Positions 1 through 6,821 of a stretch of 35,076 nt of DNA are shown piece by piece. The stretch is taken from positions 1 to 35,076 of the forward strand of contig JAJDWF010000140.1 in NCBI GenBank assembly GCA_022825745.1. The letters are read 5' to 3'. Positions within the stretch are counted from its first letter, which is position 1; each line of letters begins with the position of its first letter. Origin of the DNA: Dehalococcoidia bacterium. GTDB taxonomy: Bacteria; Chloroflexota; Dehalococcoidia; Lucifugimonadales; UBA3495. Under the pieces are notes generated by a model. That model was not told where the DNA came from. It did not search any database and saw nothing but the letters and a program-made list of their open reading frames with translations. The translations under genes and the position numbers were made by a program.

Positions 1-27
1 GTCCATTTCCCACAACGTTTGCCCTAG

Positions 28-43
28 GGTCTGTTTACAAAGT
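28..43 (+). repeat. Left terminal inverted repeat of the IS element
   Basis: The sequence GGTCTGTTTACAAAGT is the exact reverse complement of 2988-3003. It is preceded by CTAG at 24-27, a probable target duplication. Confidence 0.9.
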
Positions 44-77
44 CAGGGTTGATTCTTCTCAATTTGAGCATGAATTA

Positions 78-106
78 TTGATAAATCGGAACGGCTGTGC
101 TATACT
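78..106 (+). promoter_or_regulatory. Transposase promoter
   Basis: A near-consensus sigma-70 type promoter: TTGATA at 78-83, a 17-bp spacer, then TATACT at 101-106. It lies just inside the left inverted repeat and about 48 bp upstream of the transposase ATG. Confidence 0.7.
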
Positions 107-153
107 TCTGTGCGCAAAAGTGCTTGCCAAAAGCACACCCAGGAGTATAGCAG

Positions 154-1025
154 ATGCCGCGAAAATGGTTATCAAACCGACAGTGGAAACGCCTTGCTCC
201 GTTGCTCCCCGCCGAGCACGGCAAGGGCCGGCCCTATGCCCAGGATCACCGCACCACGATAGAGGGGATCCTGTGGATCGCTCGCACTGGTGCGCCCTGG
301 CGGGACTTGCCTCCGCAGTTCGGCAAGTGGGGCACGGTGTACCAGCGGTTCAACCGATGGGTGAAAAGCGGCGTCTTTGACGCCGTTTTTGCGTCCCTGT
401 CCAAGCTTTTCAATCTGGACGTGGTGATGATTGACGGTACGTTCGTCAAAGTTCACCAGCATGGCACGGGTGCCCCAAAAGGGGACGCCCGCCGGACCAA
501 TCCCAAGCCGTTCAAGCCATCGGGAGAAGTCGCGGCGGGCTTACGACGAAAGTGGTCGCACTCACGGACAAAGCAGGGAGATTCGTCAAGTTCAAACTGA
601 AACCAGGGAACGCCGCCGAGGTTACTGAGTTGTCCGCTCTCCTCGACGACGCTCACTTTGACGAAACCAACGAGCTACTTGCCGACAAAGCCTATGACAG
701 CGATGCAGCGCGCTTGTTGCTGGCGTCGCTTGGCATTATACCGACCATACCTTCCAGGTCAAACCGCCTGACGCCGGTTCATTACGATGTGGAGTCGTAC
801 AAGGCTCGCCACTTGGTCGAGAATGCCTTTGCCGACGTGAAGCAGTACCGGGGTATAGCCACGCGCTACTGCAAGCTGGAAGCGACGTTTGCCGGGATGC
901 TGGACTTGGTATGTTGGGTTGTAGGCACAAAACCCAGCCGGCGCGGGCCATCTCGGTACGAACGGCAGTCCGATTTTGGCGAGGCAGACGGACGGCAGTT
1001 GCCGTTGCCGGCGAAAGCGTGGTAG
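154..1025 (+). CDS. IS5-family transposase, two frames joined by -1 frameshift
   Basis: A DDE transposase that cuts the element ends and joins them to target DNA. The start at 154 has an AGGAG site at 141-145. The upstream frame (154-600) carries the helix-turn-helix-like N-terminus (IARTGAPWRDLP, typical of this family) and the first catalytic Asp (MIDGTF, Asp94). The downstream frame carries the second Asp (DKAYDSD) and a perfect Y-x2-R-x3-E-x6-K signature (YKARHLVENAFADVK) with the catalytic Glu. The frames join at the slippery CCCAAAA (474-480); reading on in the -1 frame gives the family-typical AIGRSRGGLTTK, so the full product is about 290 residues. After CKLEATFAGMLDL the C-terminus (to 1025) departs from the usual short ending and may be readthrough into passenger DNA. 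The family call is firm; the frameshift mechanism is inferred. Confidence 0.88.
474..480 (+). promoter_or_regulatory. Programmed -1 frameshift slippery site
   Basis: C CCA AAA in the zero frame matches the X XXY YYZ heptamer and is followed by GGGG. A one-base backward slip moves ribosomes from the 154-600 frame into the frame of the catalytic C-terminal half. Several IS5 subgroups are known to use frameshifting. Confidence 0.7.
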
Positions 1026-1095
1026 CCTGATTCCATTCCACGACAGCCTGAATCGGGCGAGGAGGGCAAATGAATCGACGCCATTAACGCCAAAA

Positions 1096-1185
1096 CCCTG
1101 CTATTACCAGTAGCAGGGTCGCAGCGTCCCCACGAAGGGGCAAAATTTCACCAGTCGGGTGACCGGTCGTACTCGAGCGAGTACG
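1096..1185 (+). ncRNA. Candidate structured RNA leader (run of four hairpins)
   Basis: Four consecutive hairpins occur within 90 nt: CCCTGCTA/TAGCAGGG (1096-1118), CCCC/GGGG (1128-1140), TCACC/GGTGA (1148-1162) and CGTACTC/GAGTACG with a GAGC loop (1168-1185). A strong terminator follows at 1221-1257. There is no convincing ORF here. The arrangement suggests a terminated noncoding transcript or a leader acting on the gene at 1285. No known RNA family is recognised. Confidence 0.4.
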
Positions 1186-1220
1186 GCAATGGTACGCCCT
1201 TAACGATGCGCGTGTCAACG

Positions 1221-1257
1221 GCCCCGGCTGGATTTTCCACACCAGCCGGGGCTTTTT
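1221..1257 (+). terminator. Rho-independent terminator
   Basis: A perfect 11-bp stem (GCCCCGGCTGG at 1221-1231 with CCAGCCGGGGC at 1242-1252), a 10-nt loop and five Ts. It ends the structured stretch and lies 27 bp before the next gene, so it could also act as an attenuator. Confidence 0.85.
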
Positions 1258-1284
1258 GTTGCCCGGCAAAGGAGTAGCACCACA

Positions 1285-1617
1285 ATGAAACAGGAACCGA
1301 ATCGCACCAACAATACGTCCCGAACCGTGCTTGTAGCGCCTTCAAGCCTCATTGAACGCAAGGCCAGAGTCGGCTACACCACAGCGAGAGCCATCTGGAG
1401 AGGGGGACACCAACCTGAAACGTTGCAGAATGTCACCCGCATCTTGTTCAACTCACAATCATGGGGTAAGAAGTGGGAACGCATCCACGCCGAACTCCTC
1501 TTGTCAAACACCAGTGAGGTTTACTCTTTTGAGACCGTCCAGGGATTGGGCATTCGGGAACAGCCTTGCACCTGCCCGCCAGGGAAAGGACATAATGCAG
1601 AGGACAATTCCTGTTAA
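1285..1617 (+). CDS. Hypothetical protein in IS passenger region
   Basis: A 110-residue, basic, soluble protein with no family recognised. The ATG at 1285 is preceded by a good AAAGGAG at 1268-1274 with about 10 nt spacing, the main argument that it is real. The middle (residues about 25-70) looks globular, with the stretch WGKKWERIHAELLL suggesting a helix. The C-terminus is Cys-rich (CTCPPGK). No nuclease, HTH or methylase motif is visible. It lies between two terminators, so it is a self-contained unit of cargo. An overlapping frame (1352-1627) is possible but has no ribosome binding site. Confidence 0.45.
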   Translation: MKQEPNRTNNTSRTVLVAPSSLIERKARVGYTTARAIWRGGHQPETLQNVTRILFNSQSWGKKWERIHAELLLSNTSEVYSFETVQGLGIREQPCTCPPGKGHNAEDNSC

Positions 1618-1681
1618 CGGGGATTGATGCAGACATCGCTCGGAGAGAGGCCGCTGCATAACCGACACAGAAGGCTCCGCT

Positions 1682-1707
1682 GGCCTCGGCATCGCCGGGG
1701 CCTTTTT
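1682..1707 (+). terminator. Rho-independent terminator
   Basis: A 9-bp stem (GGCCTCGGC / GCCGGGGCC, one G-U pair), a 3-nt loop and five Ts, placed 65 bp after the hypothetical gene at 1285-1617. Confidence 0.75.
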
Positions 1708-1747
1708 CGTGCTTGACTTTGATAGGGTTGTGGCGCATATTGACGGT

Positions 1748-1851
1748 GCTACAGACACGGGAGCTGCCCGGTCAACAAGGTTTGTCGTTTACGGGATGGG
1801 ACCTATGGTCCCTCTTGTCGGCAAACGTGCCGGGATGTCCGTGTCTGTAGC
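1748..1851 (+). ncRNA. Candidate multibranched structured RNA
   Basis: A perfect 13-bp inverted repeat (GCTACAGACACGG at 1748-1760, CCGTGTCTGTAGC at 1839-1851) encloses further hairpins: GGGACC-TAT-GGTCCC (1798-1812), CGGCA-AACG-TGCCG (about 1819-1832) and a small ACAA/TTGT stem. This is the shape of a junction RNA. More hairpins follow (CGGTTG/CAACCG near 1943-1960). A GTG-started frame (1709-2029) crosses the region, but it has no ribosome binding site and starts inside a terminator's shoulder, so I favour RNA over protein. No known family is recognised. Confidence 0.4.
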
Positions 1852-2053
1852 AAGCGCCCATCCTAAACAAGGGGGACTGCCATTTGAGAGCCGGCTGATG
1901 ATGATCTTTACGGGCCGGCGATATTTCCGAAATCACAACGCCCGGTTGCTGGAACAACCGAGCGTCGCGCCTGATCCACCTGATCTGAGCAGGGGAACCC
2001 AGGGCCATTATAAGGCAGAGGAATTTTAACCGTCTGCACTTGGGTTTTCAATC

Positions 2054-2089
2054 GCTCCCTTCGTCAGGTGATCGGCGAAGGGAGCTTTT
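2054..2089 (+). promoter_or_regulatory. Terminator-like hairpin that masks a ribosome binding site
   Basis: A perfect 10-bp stem (GCTCCCTTCG at 2054-2063, CGAAGGGAGC at 2076-2085) is followed by TTTT. The 3' arm contains AAGGGAG, the only plausible ribosome binding site for the ATG at 2093. The hairpin may therefore end the upstream transcript, control translation of the next gene, or both. Confidence 0.6.
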
Positions 2090-2092
2090 GTT

Positions 2093-2326
2093 ATGCCGAT
2101 CCAGCAAGAAAAGAAACGCCCCAGCATGAAGGACGGCTGGCAACGCCTGTCTCCCACAGAGCGATGTTGTGAGGCGTTTGTCATCGGTGCCACGGTCATC
2201 GTAGGGGTGGTGGGCGTAATCGTAGGCGGCGCGGTCGCAGGGCTGGTGTTCGCCGGAGCTGCCTTTTTGGGTACGGCCCTGCCCCTGGCGGGTACAGCGG
2301 CGTTCCTGGAGAGCCGTCGCCGGTGA
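2093..2326 (+). CDS. Small glycine-rich membrane protein (passenger)
   Basis: A 77-residue protein with a charged N-terminus (about residues 1-27), then one long Gly/Ala/Val-rich hydrophobic stretch (about residues 30-68) able to form a helical hairpin with glycine-zipper spacing, then a basic tail ESRRR. The ribosome binding site AAGGGAG lies 9 nt upstream inside the hairpin at 2054-2085. The family is not recognised. Short glycine-zipper membrane proteins can be toxins, holins or membrane anchors, but nothing here decides among these. Another small membrane protein gene follows 52 bp downstream. Confidence 0.5.
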   Translation: MPIQQEKKRPSMKDGWQRLSPTERCCEAFVIGATVIVGVVGVIVGGAVAGLVFAGAAFLGTALPLAGTAAFLESRRR

Positions 2327-2377
2327 CCGCATTGCAAACCGACCGGTGGCTCAATCCTACTGAGAGGGAGGACCCCC

Positions 2378-2638
2378 ATGACTACGCCCGCCGTTCCCGA
2401 CACCGACATTCCCAAGTGCAAAGATGGCTGCTGTCCCCGCCTTGAACCCTATCCGCTCCCGCTCACCATCATCGCGGCCATCGGGATGGCGATGATGTGG
2501 GTATTCATTCTGTGGTGGTTCGCCGCGATGTTCTACTTTCTCTGGACAGCCTCGACCATCTGGTTCGGCGTGTCAATGATCCCCGTTGCTTTGGGCGCAT
2601 GGCAGATTGCGCGGAGAATACGCAGGGATCAGCGATAG
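2378..2638 (+). CDS. Small two-helix membrane protein (passenger)
   Basis: An 86-residue protein with a strong purine-rich ribosome binding site (GAGGGAGG, spacing about 6). The N-terminal 27 residues contain a Cys cluster (CKDGCC) and Pro. Two transmembrane segments follow, about residues 28-50 (rich in Met and Trp) and 52-74, then a basic tail (RRIRRDQR), implying a cytosolic C-terminus. No family is recognised. Its stop is directly followed by an ATG at 2639, so the next frame may be translationally coupled. Confidence 0.55.
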   Translation: MTTPAVPDTDIPKCKDGCCPRLEPYPLPLTIIAAIGMAMMWVFILWWFAAMFYFLWTASTIWFGVSMIPVALGAWQIARRIRRDQR

Positions 2639-2750
2639 ATGACCAGACCCCCAAAATTAGACCGTCGGGCGCGGCACCAAGCTCGACTCCAGCGTATGAA
2701 CCGGCAAAATCGTATGATGCTGCGCTGGTGCGCCCGGCTTTTTTTCCGCG

Positions 2751-2972
2751 ATGGCTGTCGCCAGTGCGGTGGCCGCCTCTATCGCTCTTTACGGGAACTA
2801 CGGCCTGGAATGGGGACTCCCACACCTGCCGTCCTCAATGGCCGACGCAGTGGCGAATGTCCGTACAGCAATGGATTCGTTAGTGCTGCTGCCGTTCTAC
2901 TTGGTCGGCCCTCTTTTCGCGGTGCTGGCGTTCCTGTGCTGGCTTTTTTCCCAAGAACCGGAGCAGCTATAA
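2751..2972 (+). CDS. Small membrane protein, possibly fused to an upstream frame
   Basis: A 73-residue protein with two hydrophobic segments (about residues 1-14 and 46-66) and an amphipathic linker. It lacks a clear ribosome binding site. A frame opening at ATG 2639, directly after the stop of the preceding gene, encodes a very basic N-terminus and runs to the T7 tract at 2739-2745. A one-base slip there would join that basic region to this membrane domain, giving a protein of about 110 residues. Whether this is slippage, an old mutation or two genes cannot be told. The stop lies 15 bp before the right inverted repeat. Function unknown. Confidence 0.4.
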   Translation: MAVASAVAASIALYGNYGLEWGLPHLPSSMADAVANVRTAMDSLVLLPFYLVGPLFAVLAFLCWLFSQEPEQL

Positions 2973-2987
2973 TCGACTGAAACATCT

Positions 2988-3003
2988 ACTTTGTAAACAG
3001 ACC
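2988..3003 (-). repeat. Right terminal inverted repeat of the IS element
   Basis: Exact reverse complement of 28-43, followed by CTAG at 3004-3007 that matches CTAG at 24-27. Confidence 0.9.
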
Positions 3004-3095
3004 CTAGCATGAAGTCCTCCTATGGATTTTGTCGCGCATAATGTAGCCGATATTCGATAATAGGTCAATAGTTCTCCATATGCCGAACTTAGCCG

Positions 3096-3124
3096 TTTTG
3101 CACATTCTACTTATCGGTTATACT
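3096..3124 (+). promoter_or_regulatory. Probable promoter of the hydroxyacid dehydrogenase gene
   Basis: A TATACT -10 box at 3119-3124 with a weak TTTTGC -35 box at 3096-3101 (17-bp spacer), 34 bp before the ATG at 3159. The stretch 3008-3158 is AT-rich and holds no other gene. Confidence 0.45.
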
Positions 3125-3158
3125 CTCTGCGCCGAAAAGGACCCGCCGGACACGCTCA

Positions 3159-4178
3159 ATGCCCGCCACCACCAATTCCCTCCCCCGCATCCTCATCACC
3201 GACTTCGTATGGCCCTCCACCGCGCCCGAGCGGGAAGTGCTGGCTGCCGGGTTGGGGAATGGCGTTGAGGTGGTGGAGGCGCCGGACGGGACGGAGGAGA
3301 CGCTGGCGGCGCTGGCCGTCGATTGCGACGCGATCATGACGTGCTTCGCGCAGGTTACGCCGGCGGTGGTGCGCGCCGCCGAACGGTGCCGGTGCATCAG
3401 TCGCTACGGCGTGGGCGTGGACAACATCGCCGTGGACGTGGCTACGGAGCTGGGCATCCCCGTCACCTACGTGCCCGACTACTGCGTGGACGAAGTGAGC
3501 GACCATGTGATGGCGCTGCTGCTGACGTGGAACCGGCAGGTGGGCTTCTACGACGGCATCGCCAAGGCGGGACGCTGGGAGGGCACGCCGTCGCCGCATC
3601 CGTTGACGCGACTGCGGGGCCAAACCATCGGCGTCGTCGGGTTCGGACGCATCGGGCGGGCGGTGGCGGACAAGGCGCGGGCGTTCGGCCTTTCGGTGCT
3701 GGCCTACGACCCGTACTTGGTAACGGACGCCGACCTGCCAGATGGAGTGGTGGCGGCATCGCTGGACGACCTGCTGGCCACGTCCGACTACGTGACGGTG
3801 CATACGCCGCTGAACCAGGAGACACGGGGGCTGATCGGCGAGCGGGCGTTCGGGCTGATGCGCGCGTCGGCGTACCTGATCAACTGCGCCCGCGGGCCCA
3901 TCGTAGATGAGCCGGCGCTGTACGCCGCGCTGCGGGAAGGCAGCATCGCCGGGGCCGGCCTGGACGTGATGGAGTCGGCGTCGCCGCCGGCGGACCACCC
4001 CATGTTCGCGCTGGACAACGTGATAATCACGCCGCACGTGGCGTTTCTGTCGCAGCAGTCGGTGCTGGAGCTGGAGGTGCGGACAGCCAAGGCCACTGTG
4101 GACGTGCTGCAGGGCCGGATGCCGGAGTTCCTGGTGAATCCGGCGGTGTTGCCGCACTCGCGGGTGGCGCTGGGTTGA
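3159..4178 (+). CDS. D-isomer-specific 2-hydroxyacid dehydrogenase
   Basis: A 339-residue NAD(P)-dependent oxidoreductase of the phosphoglycerate dehydrogenase/C-terminal-binding-protein superfamily, interconverting a 2-hydroxy acid and a 2-keto acid in the cytosol. The Rossmann motif GVVGFGRIG is at residues 158-166. The catalytic triad is visible: Arg245 in NCARGPIVDE, Glu272 in GLDVMESA, and His293 in TPHVAF. The family's flanking signature HTPLNQETRGLI is also present. There is no C-terminal ACT regulatory domain, so it is not a long-form SerA; the true substrate (glyoxylate, hydroxypyruvate or other) cannot be read from sequence. The ATG at 3159 gives the family's usual N-terminus; no strong ribosome binding site precedes it. 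Confidence 0.9.
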   Translation: MPATTNSLPRILITDFVWPSTAPEREVLAAGLGNGVEVVEAPDGTEETLAALAVDCDAIMTCFAQVTPAVVRAAERCRCISRYGVGVDNIAVDVATELGIPVTYVPDYCVDEVSDHVMALLLTWNRQVGFYDGIAKAGRWEGTPSPHPLTRLRGQTIGVVGFGRIGRAVADKARAFGLSVLAYDPYLVTDADLPDGVVAASLDDLLATSDYVTVHTPLNQETRGLIGERAFGLMRASAYLINCARGPIVDEPALYAALREGSIAGAGLDVMESASPPADHPMFALDNVIITPHVAFLSQQSVLELEVRTAKATVDVLQGRMPEFLVNPAVLPHSRVALG

Positions 4179-4179
4179 G

Positions 4180-4211
4180 TTCTGGATTCCCGCTTTCGCG
4201 GGAATGACGGT
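4180..4211. repeat. REP-like dispersed palindrome
   Basis: The stretch reads ATTCCCGC TTTC GCGGGAAT plus TGACGG: a hairpin with perfect 8-bp arms. It belongs to a widespread class of intergenic repeats, recognisable in reverse translation as VIPAKAGIQ. It lies in the 51-bp gap between the dehydrogenase and the MBL-fold gene and may stabilise or separate their transcripts. Confidence 0.75.
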
Positions 4212-4229
4212 GTATCGACGGAGGTTGAT

Positions 4230-5048
4230 TTGGCGACGGCAGGTTTTACGATCAGTTATCTGGGGACCGGCTCCGGCGGGAGTACCCTGCGCGACCACAC
4301 GGCGATGGTGCTGGAATGTCCGCAGGGCGAACGCATCCTGCTGGACGCGGCGTCGGGCAATACCGTTTTGCGCCATGGCGAGCAGTTGGGAATATCACCC
4401 ACCGAGTTCGACCACTGCCTGCTGAGCCACAGCCATCCCGACCACTGCGAGGGGCTGCCGCACATCGAGATGCAGCGCAGCCGGCGCAACCCGGCCGAAG
4501 CGCCGATGCAGGTGTACGGCTCGGAGCGGGCGACGTCGGACATCGCCACGCTGTTGGCGTATCCGCAACGCGGACTGACCGTGGACGCGGATGGAGTGCG
4601 GCGGCGGGATGGCCGGCTGGTGTTCACGCTGCAACCCACGGAGCCGGGTGAGTGGGTGCAGTTGTCTCCCAACGTGCGGGCCAGGTGCGCTCCCGTTGAC
4701 CACATCGGCGGCGCGATGGCGTGGCGCGTGGAATCGGGCGAGCGCTCCGTGGTGTTTTCGGGGGATACGCGGTGGTGTCCGTCGCTGGCGGAACTGGCAG
4801 AGGGGGCGACGCTGCTGATCCACGAGGCTTTGTGCGTCGAGGCGGAACGCCACCGGGCCGAGGAGACCGCGCACTCCACGGCGGCCGAGGCCGCGCGCAT
4901 CGCGCAGTTGGCCGGCGTGCAGGCGTTGACGCTGACGCATATCGACAATGCGTACCACCTGGATACCGAGCCTCTGGTGGCGGAGGCGCGGTCGGTTTAC
5001 GACGGCCCGGTATCTGTGGCGTTCGACTGCTGGCAGCAGAGCGTCTGA
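4230..5048 (+). CDS. MBL-fold metallohydrolase (RNase Z-like)
   Basis: A 272-residue metallo-beta-lactamase-fold protein. The signature metal site H-x-H-x-D-H is present (HSHPDH, His67, His69, Asp71, His72), with the opening strand YLGTGSGG typical of RNase Z/arylsulfatase-like members. Further expected ligands are in VDHIGG, FSGDTRW and LTHID. It probably binds two zinc ions and hydrolyses a phosphodiester, sulfate or ester; it lacks evidence for a tRNA-binding exosite, so I do not call it a tRNA-processing enzyme. The start is TTG at 4230, supported by GGAGG at 4220-4224 five bases upstream; no better ATG exists at the expected N-terminus. Confidence 0.85.
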   Translation: MATAGFTISYLGTGSGGSTLRDHTAMVLECPQGERILLDAASGNTVLRHGEQLGISPTEFDHCLLSHSHPDHCEGLPHIEMQRSRRNPAEAPMQVYGSERATSDIATLLAYPQRGLTVDADGVRRRDGRLVFTLQPTEPGEWVQLSPNVRARCAPVDHIGGAMAWRVESGERSVVFSGDTRWCPSLAELAEGATLLIHEALCVEAERHRAEETAHSTAAEAARIAQLAGVQALTLTHIDNAYHLDTEPLVAEARSVYDGPVSVAFDCWQQSV

Positions 5049-5119
5049 CCGGCGCAAATGATGGTAAAATCACCGCCGTTCCCGAATCGCCACCACGCCG
5101 CTGTGAGCTGACGACACCG

Positions 5120-6499
5120 ATGCACACCCACACTGTCCACGAAGTGAACCCGTTGGTGCGGGTCGTCAACCTGTTGCAGGAATACTCCCTGCCCCTGATT
5201 CTTGGCGTGATCCTGGGGCTGGTCGCGGCCAACGTCAACCAGCATTGGTACGAGGTGGTCGTTGACTTCCACCCCCTGGGGCACGACGTTTACGTGTTCG
5301 GGCATGCGCTGACGCTGCACTTCATCATCAACGGGATGTTCATGTGCCTGTTCTTTGGCATCGCAGCCAAAGAGATCACGGAGTCAACGCTGCCCGGAGG
5401 AGTGCTGAACCCGCTGCGCCGGGCGATCAACCCGCTGGTAGGCACGCTGGGCGGCGTGTTCGGGCCGGTTGGCCTGTACTTCCTGATGGCCTGGATATTT
5501 TACGGGGGCAGCGACGTATTCGGGGCCGTGGCCAACGGGTGGGCCATCCCCACCGCCACAGACATCGCGCTGGCGTGGCTGGTGGCGCGGGTAGTATTCG
5601 GGCCGCTGCACCCGGCGGTGAACTTCCTGCTGCTGCTGGCGGTGGTGGACGACGCCATCGGGCTGGTCATCATCGCGGTGTTCTATCCCGACCCGCACCA
5701 TCCGGTGGAACCGCTCTGGCTGCTGGCGACGGTGGGCGGCATGGCGGTGGTGTTCGTCCTGCGCAAGCTGCGGGTCCGCTGGTGGCCGGTGTACATCCTG
5801 ACCGGCGGCTCGCTTTCGTGGGTCGGCCTGGCCGGCGCGGGAGTGGAGCCGGCCCTGGCCCTGGCGCCCATCGTGCCCTTCATGCCAAGCGCCGTCCACG
5901 GCAACGGAACGGCGCCGGAACACGCCCACTCCCACGAAGAAATGTCGGAGCGCCCACACGCCGCCGACGCTGCGCACGAGGGACACAGCGTGCTGGAGCA
6001 GTTTGAGCATCAACTCAAGCTGTTCGTCGATTTCGGGCTGTTCTTCTTCGCGTTCGCCAACGCCGGCGTGGCCTTCACCAACATCGGCCTGGTTACGATG
6101 ATGGTGCTGGTGTCGCTAATCGTGGGCAAGGGCATCGGCGTCGCGCTGTTCTCGTGGCTGGCGTCCAAGGTAGGGTTCCCGCTGCCGGACGGCATGGGAG
6201 TGCGGCACTTGGTGGTCACAGGGGTGATTGCGGGGCTGGGCCTCACGGTTGCGCTGTTCGTGGCCGGCAAGGCGTTCCCCGGCGACTCGCCCTTCCAGGA
6301 ACCGGGCAAGATGGGCGCGGTGTTCAGCATCGTGGCGGCTCTGGTGGCCTACGTCCTGGGCAAAGTCCTGCGCGTGCATCATCCGCCCGAAGGCCGCCGG
6401 GTCATGGAACACCATCGCGGCGTGCTGCCGCACGAGTTGCACGGCACCGACGCCACGATAGTGGAAACGCCGCCCGGCGAATCATCAAACGACAACTAG
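5120..6499 (+). CDS. nhaA: Na+/H+ antiporter NhaA
   Basis: A 459-residue inner-membrane antiporter that expels sodium in exchange for protons, giving pH and salt tolerance. Family hallmarks are the unwound-helix motif TATDIA (Asp148) and the ion-binding pair VVDDAIG (Asp177-Asp178), equal to the essential aspartates of the E. coli protein. About 11-12 transmembrane segments are visible. An unusual His/Glu-rich insert (about residues 260-300, with HAHSHEE and HEGHS) sits in a loop and might bind metal or sense pH. The open frame extends to 4721, but that part overlaps the MBL gene and reads as a shadow; ATG 5120 starts a typical NhaA N-terminus. The C-terminus is about 40 residues longer than the minimal family length. 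Confidence 0.93.
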   Translation: MHTHTVHEVNPLVRVVNLLQEYSLPLILGVILGLVAANVNQHWYEVVVDFHPLGHDVYVFGHALTLHFIINGMFMCLFFGIAAKEITESTLPGGVLNPLRRAINPLVGTLGGVFGPVGLYFLMAWIFYGGSDVFGAVANGWAIPTATDIALAWLVARVVFGPLHPAVNFLLLLAVVDDAIGLVIIAVFYPDPHHPVEPLWLLATVGGMAVVFVLRKLRVRWWPVYILTGGSLSWVGLAGAGVEPALALAPIVPFMPSAVHGNGTAPEHAHSHEEMSERPHAADAAHEGHSVLEQFEHQLKLFVDFGLFFFAFANAGVAFTNIGLVTMMVLVSLIVGKGIGVALFSWLASKVGFPLPDGMGVRHLVVTGVIAGLGLTVALFVAGKAFPGDSPFQEPGKMGAVFSIVAALVAYVLGKVLRVHHPPEGRRVMEHHRGVLPHELHGTDATIVETPPGESSNDN

Positions 6500-6527
6500 G
6501 CAATACTTTGGAAGGAGGCCGGTCGCA

Positions 6528-6821
6528 ATGGCGATGATTGGCGTACTGACGCACCATTGGGCCAAAGCGGACAAGATCGCTGAGGCGAAAGCGCTGCTGG
6601 AAGGCAACGGCGAGGCGCAGAGCAAAGCGCCCGGATTCGGGGCCCGGCAGACGTTCATCTCCCTGTCGGATCCCACCAAGATCTCGACCCTGGTGACCTG
6701 GGATAGCAACGAGATCTACGACGCGTGGCGCGCCAGTCCCGAACGGGCCGTGGCAATGGCCGGGGCCGAAGAGCTTTGGGCGCAACCGCCGGAATCCGAG
6801 CGGTTCGAGATGCAGGACTAG
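6528..6821 (+). CDS. ABM-like dimeric alpha/beta-barrel protein
   Basis: A 97-residue protein that starts MAMIGVLTHHWAK and shows the beta-alpha-beta pattern of antibiotic biosynthesis monooxygenase-type (ABM) domains: a helix with repeated Ala/Glu, then FISLSDPTKISTLVTWDS and a terminal helix. Such small proteins dimerise and may act as monooxygenases or heme-binding proteins; no catalytic residue can be assigned. The ribosome binding site GGAAGGAGG is very strong. It lies 28 bp after nhaA on the same strand, so the two may be cotranscribed. Its stop overlaps the stop of the convergent gene by 3 bases (CTAG). Confidence 0.65.
   Translation: MAMIGVLTHHWAKADKIAEAKALLEGNGEAQSKAPGFGARQTFISLSDPTKISTLVTWDSNEIYDAWRASPERAVAMAGAEELWAQPPESERFEMQD

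Larger units (their letters stand above)
28..3003 (+). mobile_element. IS5-family insertion element with passenger genes
   Basis: The element is bounded by perfect 16-bp terminal inverted repeats (28-43 and 2988-3003), each flanked outside by CTAG (24-27 and 3004-3007). CTAG fits the YTAR target duplication known for part of the IS5 family. At about 2976 bp it is far longer than a usual IS of this family (about 0.8-1.3 kb). The first 1 kb holds the promoter and transposase; the remaining 1.9 kb holds small ORFs with good ribosome binding sites, small membrane proteins, terminator-like hairpins and highly structured stretches. No second transposase is visible, so this looks like one transposase mobilising cargo. 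The intact repeats and matching flanks suggest recent insertion. Confidence 0.88.

Noticed and set aside
1709..2029. GTG-started 106-codon frame in the IS passenger region
   Set aside because: No ribosome binding site, starts at the shoulder of a terminator, and crosses perfect nested inverted repeats better explained as RNA.
3008..3158. An attachment site or second mobile element right of the IS
   Set aside because: Only a promoter-like region is seen; no direct repeat, tRNA fragment or integrase gene.
3156..4376. A long 406-codon minus-strand open frame
   Set aside because: It is antisense to the dehydrogenase, very rich in Arg, His and Gln, and has no family similarity; typical of GC-rich shadow frames. 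Its VIPAKAGIQ stretch is the REP-like repeat.
4721..5119. Upstream extension of the NhaA frame
   Set aside because: It overlaps the MBL gene, shows no homology-like features and has low-complexity Arg/Gly content; ATG 5120 gives a normal NhaA start.
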